Positions 1-3,864 of a DNA stretch of 5,085 nt are shown piece after piece. The notes beneath the pieces are model-generated. The model was not told the DNA's origin. It saw nothing but the letters and a program-made list of their open reading frames with translations, and did no database searches. The stretch comes from ANME-2 cluster archaeon. Lineage in GTDB: Archaea > Halobacteriota > Methanosarcinia > Methanosarcinales > Methanogasteraceae. The position numbers and the translations under genes were made by a program. The DNA lies in the NCBI GenBank assembly GCA_003601535.1, contig PIXW01000236.1:1-5085 (forward strand), given 5' to 3'. Positions within the stretch are counted from its first letter, which is position 1. Each line of letters starts with the position of its first letter.

Positions 1-9
1 AAAACGTGG

Positions 10-21
10 TAGGCGTGCCTA
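10..21. promoter_or_regulatory. Perfect GC-rich dyad upstream of the first promoter
   Basis: TAGGC-GT-GCCTA is a perfect inverted repeat with 5-bp arms. It lies just upstream of the BRE/TATA element of the first operon. It could be an operator, or the hairpin of a terminator for whatever lies left of the window. There is no T-run after it, which argues against a classic terminator. No function is proven. Confidence 0.35.
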
Positions 22-24
22 TCA

Positions 25-40
25 TCATAAAGTATATATA
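25..40 (+). promoter_or_regulatory. Archaeal promoter (TATA box) of the first operon
   Basis: The stretch CATAAAGTATATATA has the look of an archaeal BRE followed by a TATA box, with the TATA core at 33-40. Initiation is normally about 25 nt downstream of the box centre, so a start near 60-65 is predicted. That leaves a short leader containing the ribosome site of the first gene. A second TATA-like stretch at 57-62 could instead serve as the box and would start transcription near 85. Confidence 0.6.
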
Positions 41-54
41 CGATTAATGTAAGA

Positions 55-85
55 AGTATATACTATCAGTATATGTATGCTGATA
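55..85. promoter_or_regulatory. Paired AT-rich dyads, candidate operator
   Basis: Two inverted repeats sit back to back. AGTATATACT (55-64) is a perfect 10-bp palindrome. TATCAG (64-69) and CTGATA (80-85) are perfect 6-bp arms. Inside those arms the ATA/TAT at 71-73 and 76-78 also pair, with a single T/G mismatch at 70/79. They cover the predicted transcription start and end just before the ribosome site of the first gene, where a bound repressor would block initiation. The first gene encodes a ribbon-helix-helix-like protein, so autoregulation is a reasonable inference. Confidence 0.45.
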
Positions 86-98
86 AGAGGTGAAATAT

Positions 99-239
99 AT
101 GAGCAGAATAGAAATCGACAACGTGGATGTCGTGCTTCAGAAACACGTGAACAGATTCGGCACGATAACTGGACTGTCTGGATATATTGGACGTGCGGCA
201 AAAATCGTGATCTTGGAGGATCTGGAGGAAACAGCATGA
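99..239 (+). CDS. Small ribbon-helix-helix-like protein (46 aa), possible regulator
   Basis: This 46-residue protein begins with a short alternating strand-like segment (RIEIDNVD, residues 3-10). A helix follows (VVLQKHVNRFG), then a turn (TITGLSG) and a second helix (YIGRAAKIVILEDLEE). A strand, a helix, a turn and a helix in under 50 residues is the plan of MetJ/Arc-type ribbon-helix-helix DNA-binding proteins. The usual basic strand residues are weak, so the assignment is structural inference only. The start is supported by AGAGGTGA five bases upstream. It is the first gene after a dyad-rich promoter and overlaps the next gene by ATGA, so it probably autoregulates the operon. It could also be an unrelated small helical protein. 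Confidence 0.6.
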   Translation: MSRIEIDNVDVVLQKHVNRFGTITGLSGYIGRAAKIVILEDLEETA

Positions 240-709
240 GACAACCTATAACCGAAAAAGATAACGTGTATGAAGAATGGTACGAAACTGCCAAAAACAT
301 GACATTGGCAGAATTGCCAGAATTCCTGCGCCATCTCGCAGAGGATTACAAGCATGATTATGGCACAATCTGCCATGCACATGCAGCGGGCGCGATTGCT
401 ACCGCGTGGGCGATAAACCACACTGAACAAGGTGGGATTACTGGATTCCAAGCAGGGAGTATCATGTGGGAATTTGTCACACATTGGATTCGCATAAAAC
501 CACCACTCGCCCTCCTTGAATATAGAGATATGTTGTATCCACAATATGAGGAGCGGTTCACGACTATCTCCCGAAGTGCGTGGAACATACTGCAATCAGA
601 AGCGAAAGAAAAGTTGGAGAGTGAAGAGATGTCACCCGATGTGGAGCAACACATGCGCCAGATTGCGGATGGTGTCGTGCCATTCGGATATTCAGTGAGG
701 GATGACTAA
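236..709 (+). CDS. Conserved phage-type protein of unknown function (157 aa)
   Basis: The central part, with HDYGTICHAHAAGAIATAWA followed by EQGGITGFQAGSIMWEF and later LYPQYEERF, matches from memory a family of unknown function that is widespread in phages of Firmicutes and other bacteria. The C-terminal VVPFGY motif (residues 149-154) is also typical. Family members I recall are often longer, so the region between the core and the C-terminal motif looks shortened here. The His/Asp/Cys cluster in the core and the Gly-rich turn are striking, but no enzymatic role is established to my knowledge. The chosen start has GGAGG seven bases upstream and overlaps the preceding stop. The frame is open back to 77, but that extension is basic, unlike the family, and lies over the preceding gene. 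Translational coupling with both neighbours is likely. Confidence 0.85.
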   Translation: MRQPITEKDNVYEEWYETAKNMTLAELPEFLRHLAEDYKHDYGTICHAHAAGAIATAWAINHTEQGGITGFQAGSIMWEFVTHWIRIKPPLALLEYRDMLYPQYEERFTTISRSAWNILQSEAKEKLESEEMSPDVEQHMRQIADGVVPFGYSVRDD

Positions 710-834
710 TGCGTCCTGATATCGAACACATGAGCGATGAAGAGTTGCGTGCGTTGTCCTTCGACATAGTCTGGGGCGATGAAGCACGCTCCGAGATAGG
801 AGCACGAGACATGGATCGGAGGCGAGAACGATGA
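709..834 (+). CDS. Small hypothetical protein (41 aa)
   Basis: This unrecognised 41-residue protein has an acidic helix-prone first half (HMSDEELRALSFDIVWGDEA) and a strongly basic tail (RDMDRRRER). The start codon shares its A with the previous stop (TAATG), and GAGGGATGA lies immediately upstream as a ribosome site. It overlaps the next gene by ATGA. Support comes from the continuous chain of overlapping genes and the ribosome site rather than from homology. The 'MSDEEL' opening resembles many small phage accessory proteins, without giving a function. Confidence 0.6.
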   Translation: MRPDIEHMSDEELRALSFDIVWGDEARSEIGARDMDRRRER

Positions 835-983
835 CGAGCACAGCAGAGGTCTCAATGGAGATACGACACATGTTTGCGGATAAGGGTATCTCGACTGTTG
901 AAGCGATTGGAGCGCTAGAGAGCGTAAAATTCTCCTTGCTTATCGATGCATGGGAGGACACTAAAAATATGGAGGGGGAGTGA
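831..983 (+). CDS. Small hypothetical helical protein (50 aa)
   Basis: This 50-residue acidic protein is predicted to be largely helical: STAEVSMEIRHMFADKG, a turn, then VEAIGALESVKFSLLIDAWEDT. The amphipathic second helix could mediate dimerisation or partner binding. The ribosome site CGGAGG lies eight bases before the start, and the ATG overlaps the preceding stop. It ends three bases before the candidate annealing protein and its last codons carry that gene's ribosome site (GGAGGGGGAG). No family is recognised. Its position next to the annealing protein makes a recombination accessory role possible but unsupported. Confidence 0.65.
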   Translation: MTSTAEVSMEIRHMFADKGISTVEAIGALESVKFSLLIDAWEDTKNMEGE

Positions 984-986
984 ACC

Positions 987-1904
987 ATGACACAAGAAAA
1001 CACAAGCATCATGAAAAAGGAAGATACCGCGGTTCAGCCAGGATTCCTAGATGCCGCGGTGTCGATCGATGAGGCAGTCCACGCTTTCGAGCTCTACGAA
1101 AAAGCGAAGGCGAGGTTACTGACAGATGCTGATATCCTGTATATCGGACCGAACGGATTGCCGGCGAAGAAAACATCTCCGGGCGCCACACCGTATATCA
1201 AGAAGTCGGGATGGCGCAAGATGGCACGGTTCTTCGGACTGTCCGTGAATGTGCTGCACCGAGAGAAGATATGGGTGGAAGACTCAAAGGGACCGTACTA
1301 CATCTGGACGTATCTTGTCACAGTGTCTCATCCATGCGGCGCATCGGTGACATCGGAAGGAGTGTGCACGTCGCGAGATAAGTTTTTCACGAAAGGGGGA
1401 AAAGTCCAGGCAGACGAGGCAAACGTCATGTTGAAGGCACAGACAGTCGCCATCAACCGCGGCATCAGTGATCTTCTCGGATCAGGTGATGTTTCAGCGG
1501 AGGAAGTCGAGACAAGCATGGAAGGCGGGGCAGATGATGCCCCTGCGCCTCCACAAAACACGAAACCGCCTGCGAAGGGTGAATCGTCTCCAACCGCCGA
1601 CAACATCCACGAGCTCCCGGAAGGAAAGGCGTTGGTTGGGACGCAGGTGCCGGCGAAAGACGATCCTGCGTGGGATGAACTCGGGCTCAACGAATACGAA
1701 GTTGAGACGATGGACAAGAGCGGCACGCACTACAGAGTGAACCAATACAACGTATGGTGCACCCCGGACGGTGAATATGTCTACAGCGATGCATCATGCT
1801 TCCTGAAGCCGGTCTGTGCACCGATCATGATCGTGGCGCTGATCAAGGAGTTCGGCACTGAACTCGTGAAGACGAAGTATCCGAAGATTGAGGTGGTGGC
1901 ATGA
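987..1904 (+). CDS. Candidate Rad52-like single-strand annealing protein (305 aa)
   Basis: The N-terminal core (about residues 25-175) has the features of a family of phage and archaeal proteins related to Rad52/Sak-type annealing proteins. These are IKKSGWRKMARFFGLSV (71-87), a strand-rich stretch with IWTYLVTVSHPCG, and a final helix ANVMLKAQTVAINRGISDLLG (145-165). The last helix resembles the 'A.TRA.NRAISDLLG' signature near the end of that domain. Such proteins pair complementary strands during viral replication and recombination. A disordered Pro/Ala/Gly-rich linker follows (about 176-210), then a second domain (about 220-305) with YRVNQYNVWCTPDGEYVYSD and three Cys (258, 271, 277). I do not recognise this domain; it could bind a partner such as SSB or a nuclease. 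The start has GGAGGGGGAG upstream. The family call is from remembered motifs and is moderate. Confidence 0.6.
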   Translation: MTQENTSIMKKEDTAVQPGFLDAAVSIDEAVHAFELYEKAKARLLTDADILYIGPNGLPAKKTSPGATPYIKKSGWRKMARFFGLSVNVLHREKIWVEDSKGPYYIWTYLVTVSHPCGASVTSEGVCTSRDKFFTKGGKVQADEANVMLKAQTVAINRGISDLLGSGDVSAEEVETSMEGGADDAPAPPQNTKPPAKGESSPTADNIHELPEGKALVGTQVPAKDDPAWDELGLNEYEVETMDKSGTHYRVNQYNVWCTPDGEYVYSDASCFLKPVCAPIMIVALIKEFGTELVKTKYPKIEVVA

Positions 1905-1930
1905 AATTGTTGAGAGAGGCGTTTCTGTAG
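1901..1930 (+). CDS. Nine-codon mini-ORF overlapping the terminator (possible leader peptide)
   Basis: A nine-codon frame (M-K-L-L-R-E-A-F-L) starts inside the stop of the preceding gene (ATGA) and is preceded by GAGGTGGT, close to the ribosome-site consensus. It runs through the 5' arm of the following terminator hairpin and stops at a TAG whose G is the first base of the 3' arm. A ribosome reading it would open the hairpin. It may simply be chance: the frame is tiny and the spacing from GAGGTGGT to ATG is short. Confidence 0.3.
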   Translation: MKLLREAFL

Positions 1931-1947
1931 CCTCTCTTCGATTTTTT
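1913..1947 (+). terminator. Hairpin plus T6 terminator after the first operon
   Basis: AGAGAGGC (1913-1920) and GCCTCTCT (1930-1937) form a perfect 8-bp stem with a 9-nt loop, followed four bases later by six T residues (1942-1947). Archaeal termination needs mainly the T-run, and the hairpin makes a strong combined signal. It lies between the candidate annealing gene and a gene that has no obvious promoter of its own, so some readthrough is expected. Confidence 0.75.
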
Positions 1948-1958
1948 AGGAGGTAGAT

Positions 1959-2339
1959 ATGAAATCAAAACTCGAATCTCGGATTGACGCCGAATTTGAA
2001 CGCATCGGCGTGAAACCATACGTATATCATGTTCGGGAAATACATCTCGGTGTTTATCGTCGTGTACTCCAACTCTTCAACGGAGTCACAATTGCTACAG
2101 ATACTCCATTGAACTATTTTGGGCATCTCGGATTGGAAACAATTTTCGAATTAGATACTCGTGCATACATGTGCCCCGAGATCATCAAAAACCCGGGGGT
2201 ATGGATGCAGAAAGAACTTGCCAATTGTGGGTTCTATGGTGTAGCTATCTGCAACCGCAAGGACCAGTATAGCCGCAAACGCGGCAGAATCATTGCGAAA
2301 GGGCGGCTTTTGCGGCATCTGAAGGAGCATAAACCATAG
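1959..2339 (+). CDS. Conserved phage-like hypothetical protein (126 aa)
   Basis: The start is unambiguous: AGGAGGT lies four bases upstream, directly after the terminator T-run. The protein has a mixed helix/strand N-terminal half and a basic C-terminal segment, GVAICNRKDQYSRKRGRIIA then KGRLLRHLK (about residues 94-122). A 'DQYSRKRGRIIAKGR' type tail recurs, as I remember it, in unannotated small viral proteins, and its basic character suggests nucleic-acid contact. Cys72, Cys90 and Cys98 are not arranged as a clear metal site. No promoter is visible between the terminator and this gene, so it is probably transcribed by readthrough. Function is unknown. Confidence 0.75.
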   Translation: MKSKLESRIDAEFERIGVKPYVYHVREIHLGVYRRVLQLFNGVTIATDTPLNYFGHLGLETIFELDTRAYMCPEIIKNPGVWMQKELANCGFYGVAICNRKDQYSRKRGRIIAKGRLLRHLKEHKP

Positions 2340-2348
2340 CACAAATAC

Positions 2349-2510
2349 ATGACAAAAGACTACTGGCTCGATGAATGGCGCGACATGATGTGCGGGATTA
2401 TGGATCCCACTGAGGAGTGGTTTCCGGACAGCAAATTACGTTGTGAAACGCCAGATGGGATCGTGACATGTGATGAATGCAGATATAACGGAGATAGTGA
2501 CGATGCCTAA
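2349..2510 (+). CDS. Small Cys-containing acidic protein (53 aa)
   Basis: This 53-residue acidic protein is rich in Trp and Met early on (YWLDEWRDMMCGIMDP). It later carries LRCETPDGIVTCDECRY, in which Cys32, Cys41 and Cys44 (a CxxC pair plus an upstream Cys), possibly with Cys15, could bind a metal like a small zinc ribbon. The composition looks protein-like and the gene sits nine bases after the previous stop. The ribosome site is poor: AAGGAG ends about 21 bases before the ATG. Coupling to the preceding gene may compensate. No family recognised. Confidence 0.5.
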   Translation: MTKDYWLDEWRDMMCGIMDPTEEWFPDSKLRCETPDGIVTCDECRYNGDSDDA

Positions 2511-2517
2511 ATCCATA

Positions 2518-2527
2518 TCCGGCCGGA
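2518..2527. promoter_or_regulatory. Perfect palindrome upstream of the strong promoter
   Basis: TCCGGCCGGA is a perfect 10-bp palindrome ending about 20 bases before the TATA box. It may be an operator site or a weak transcript end for the genes to its left. The arms are too short to decide. Confidence 0.25.
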
Positions 2528-2540
2528 AATTTGAAACCAC

Positions 2541-2555
2541 CGATAAGTTTATATA
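2541..2555 (+). promoter_or_regulatory. Strong archaeal promoter driving the structured RNA and second operon
   Basis: CGATAAGTTTATATA gives a near-ideal archaeal BRE/TATA combination, with the TATA core TTTATATA at 2548-2555. Counting about 25-28 nt from the centre of the box puts initiation at roughly 2576-2580. That is the point where the first paired base (G2579) of the structured RNA occurs. No protein gene begins nearby: the next supported start is about 315 bases downstream. Confidence 0.8.
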
Positions 2556-2578
2556 GAGTTACTTTCTAACTTATTATT

Positions 2579-2733
2579 GCGGCACATGCTGGCGCACATC
2601 ACCAATGAACCAATCACGCTTGACCAAAGCGGGATTGGGGTAGTATCGTCCGTGTTACGGTCAAAACATTGGCGAGAAAGCATGGTTTCGCGAGCCATGT
2701 GATGGTGCGACGGTTCGACTCCGTCGGTGCCGC
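2579..2733 (+). ncRNA. Structured RNA, module 1, with tRNA-like acceptor and T-arm
   Basis: A fully nested fold can be drawn by hand. GCGGCAC (2579-2585) pairs perfectly with GTGCCGC (2727-2733). Inside it, CGCACATC (2593-2600) pairs with GATGGTGCG (2701-2709), with one bulged G. That helix encloses a CCAAT/ATTGG helix (2602-2606 or 2610-2614 with 2668-2672), TTGACC/GGTCAA (2620-2625 with 2659-2664), and a hairpin GCATGG/CCATGT (2680-2685 with 2695-2700). A T-arm (2709-2713 with 2721-2725, loop TTCGACT) abuts the closing helix, as in a tRNA, and GGTTCGACTCC fits the tRNA B-box consensus. There is no D-arm with GG, and no anticodon arm in the right place. It is therefore not an ordinary tRNA. 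It may be a tRNA-like or tmRNA-like viral RNA, a tRNA with an unusual intron, or part of a longer leader. Confidence 0.6.
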
Positions 2734-2752
2734 ATCACTGTGTGTGCAGAAA

Positions 2753-2873
2753 CACGTAGCATCGGCATCTGCTAGGGCAGATCGCAGAGAAGTTTGCAGA
2801 TTCTCTGTGTCGGCGGTGCAATCCCGTGCGGGTCGCTCCCGTTCTCGAATGAGATCATGGTCGGTGCTGCGTG
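2753..2873 (+). ncRNA. Structured RNA, module 2, closed by a 14-bp helix
   Basis: CACGTAGCATCGGC (2753-2766) pairs without interruption with GGTCGGTGCTGCGTG's inner fourteen bases (2860-2873), using three G-U pairs. The helix encloses a chain of local hairpins. The first is ATCTGC-TAGG-GCAGAT (2767-2782, perfect). The second is CGCAGAGAA/TTCTCTGTG (2783-2791 with 2801-2809, one G-U), with a 9-nt loop. Others are CGGG/CCCG (2829-2832 with 2838-2841) and TCTC/GAGA (2843-2846 with 2851-2854). This is a cloverleaf-like multibranch fold. It lies 19 bases after module 1 on the same strand and probably in the same transcript. It may be an independent RNA domain, or a 5' leader acting on the gene at 2895. 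No known RNA class is recognised. Confidence 0.5.
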
Positions 2874-2877
2874 CTGC
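2864..2877 (+). repeat. Two tandem copies of GTGCTGC
   Basis: GTGCTGC occurs twice head to tail at the end of module 2. The first copy forms part of the 14-bp helix. Either copy can also pair with GCGGCAC (2579-2585) through one G-U pair, which offers an alternative long-range fold competing with the module 1 closing helix. Confidence 0.6.
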
Positions 2878-2894
2878 AAAACAGAGATGATCGC

Positions 2895-3017
2895 ATGAAA
2901 ACCTTAAACGAAACGTTCACGGACGAGGAGTATGAAACGATGCTCCGCGTGAAAAAGGAATATGGGCTAAACTGGCATGATTTCATCTTGACTGCGTGTT
3001 TGGAATGCAAGGAGTAA
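2895..3017 (+). CDS. Small helix-rich protein (40 aa), antitoxin or RHH-like
   Basis: The sequence begins MKTLNETFTDEEYETMLRVK and continues as KEYGLNWHDFILTA. This follows the pattern 'strand, T-D-E-E-Y helix, G-L-x-W-x-D-F-I helix' seen in small archaeal ribbon-helix-helix or antitoxin-like proteins. It ends CLECKE, with a CxxC pair. The site GAGATGATC just upstream differs from the consensus by one base. It is the first protein gene downstream of the strong promoter and the structured RNA, so it may be controlled by that leader. No toxin gene is visible beside it, so an antitoxin role is not supported by context. Confidence 0.6.
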   Translation: MKTLNETFTDEEYETMLRVKKEYGLNWHDFILTACLECKE

Positions 3018-3037
3018 GAGGCAGTAATACGACAGAC

Positions 3038-3238
3038 ATGATAAGAACGCTAAACAAAGACTATGACTTAACCGCCATCGACGAGACAGAACTTGCAGAC
3101 ACCATGAAAGATCTATGTGAGACATATTTGATGTGTCGCTATGAGGTATCAACGGCGACACTAGATGTGTGGGATAGTATAGTGCGCGTCTCAAAAGAGA
3201 TAGTTAGAAGAAGCACATGGAGTAGTAGCGACTCATGA
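3038..3238 (+). CDS. Small hypothetical protein (66 aa)
   Basis: This unrecognised acidic helical protein has MIRTLNKDYDLTAIDETELA, then a helix with CETYLMC (Cys27, Cys33), then VWDSIVRVSKEIVRRS. Its stop overlaps the methyltransferase start (ATGA), tying it to that operon. The start is uncertain: no good ribosome site sits in front of the chosen ATG, and GAGG is about 16 bases away. Other in-frame starts are an ATG at 3005 and a GTG at 2996, both inside the preceding gene and without ribosome sites. The chosen start avoids an overlap and gives a sensible N-terminus. Confidence 0.55.
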   Translation: MIRTLNKDYDLTAIDETELADTMKDLCETYLMCRYEVSTATLDVWDSIVRVSKEIVRRSTWSSSDS

Positions 3239-3864
3239 AAATATTAGTCGCATGCGAGTTTTCCGGCATCGTGAGAGACGCGTTTGCAAAACGCGGGCAC
3301 GATGCATGGAGTTGTGATCTGCTTGATACGGAACGCCCGGGGCAGCACATCAAAGGAGATGTTCTGGATGTCTTGGACGATGGATGGGACATGATGATTG
3401 CGCACCCGCCGTGCCAGCATCTCTGTGTCAGTGGAGCAAGATGGTGGGCAGAAAAACAGGCGGATGGTAGACAGCAAGCTGCGATAGATTTCTTTATTAC
3501 ATTGATGGAAGCGGATATCCCAAAAATCGCTGCGGAGAACCCTCCAGGAATTCTTACGAAGGCATACCGACCGCCTGATCAGTATATACAGCCGTATTGG
3601 TTCGGAGATGAAGCACAGAAGAAGACCGGTCTCTGGCTCAAAAATCTTCCAAAACTTGTGCCAACCAATGTTGTAGGCAGGGGTAAAATGTGGGTTCAGA
3701 AAAACGGACGGAAACGGGGTGCAGCATGGACGATGTGCCTGCCTCCAGGTCCTGATCGATGGAAGATACGGAGTCGAACCTTTGAGGGCATCGCGGAAGC
3801 CATGGCGGAGCAATGGGATGAGAAGATTGATCAGAATAAGTTAAATGAGAGTCGCATAATATGA
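3235..3864 (+). CDS. Phage-type DNA cytosine methyltransferase-like protein (209 aa)
   Basis: The protein opens with MKILVACEFSGIVRDAFAKR, where the SAM-binding motif I region is expected. GHDAWSCDLL (21-30) and GDVLD (41-45) then match the acidic SAM contacts. HPPC (57-60) is the motif IV catalytic Pro-Cys, and ENPP (101-104) replaces the motif VI ENV of C5-methyltransferases. The C-terminal RSRTFEGIAEAMAEQW (179-194) resembles the motif X helix. The family would methylate cytosine at C5 in DNA through a covalent Cys60 adduct, using SAM. At 209 residues it lacks a normal-sized target-recognition domain, as is usual in this phage family, so activity and specificity are uncertain. GGAG lies 12 bases upstream of the start. 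It overlaps both neighbours by ATGA, which implies coupled expression with the radical SAM enzyme. No restriction partner is visible. Confidence 0.85.
   Translation: MKILVACEFSGIVRDAFAKRGHDAWSCDLLDTERPGQHIKGDVLDVLDDGWDMMIAHPPCQHLCVSGARWWAEKQADGRQQAAIDFFITLMEADIPKIAAENPPGILTKAYRPPDQYIQPYWFGDEAQKKTGLWLKNLPKLVPTNVVGRGKMWVQKNGRKRGAAWTMCLPPGPDRWKIRSRTFEGIAEAMAEQWDEKIDQNKLNESRII

Noticed and set aside
77..235. N-terminal extension of the phage-family protein to 210 residues
   Set aside because: The extension overlaps the 46-residue gene, is strongly basic and unlike the family. The ATG at 236 has a GGAGG site and an ATGA overlap.
2629..2664. Internal tRNA-like 5' half (TGGGGTAGTATCGTCC resembles an archaeal D-arm)
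   Set aside because: The segment before it does not pair with the 3' acceptor strand, and the loop lacks the GG needed for a tRNA. The stretch is better used in the TTGACC/GGTCAA helix.
2579..2733. Ordinary tRNA gene
   Set aside because: The acceptor and T-arm fit, but there is no D-arm with a GG pair after the 5' strand. The only anticodon-like loop (TTCGCGA at 2687-2693) leaves a 10-base variable region and no matching D-arm. Reported as tRNA-like instead.
2783..2836. Second tRNA with anticodon-like loop TTTGCAG and T-loop-like TGCAATC
   Set aside because: The T-stem has a mismatch and the anticodon stem closes on a G-A mismatch. The expected 5' acceptor strand is absent. The alternative 14-bp helix explains the region better.
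2669..2890. 73-residue plus-strand reading frame through the structured region
   Set aside because: It has no ribosome site, an Arg/Ser/Ala-rich composition unlike its neighbours, and lies directly over paired RNA segments. It is best explained as an open frame in GC-rich structured DNA.
3279..3295. Hairpin CGCGTTT-GCA-AAACGCG in the methyltransferase gene
   Set aside because: It has a perfect 7-bp stem but lies well inside coding sequence with no T-run. It is explained by codons for a D-A-F-A-K-R-G stretch.
3244..3813. 189-residue minus-strand frame opposite the methyltransferase
   Set aside because: It is fully antisense to a gene with clear motifs, has no ribosome site, and has a composition typical of a shadow frame. 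The other long minus-strand frames (137-595, 1328-1726) were rejected for the same reason.
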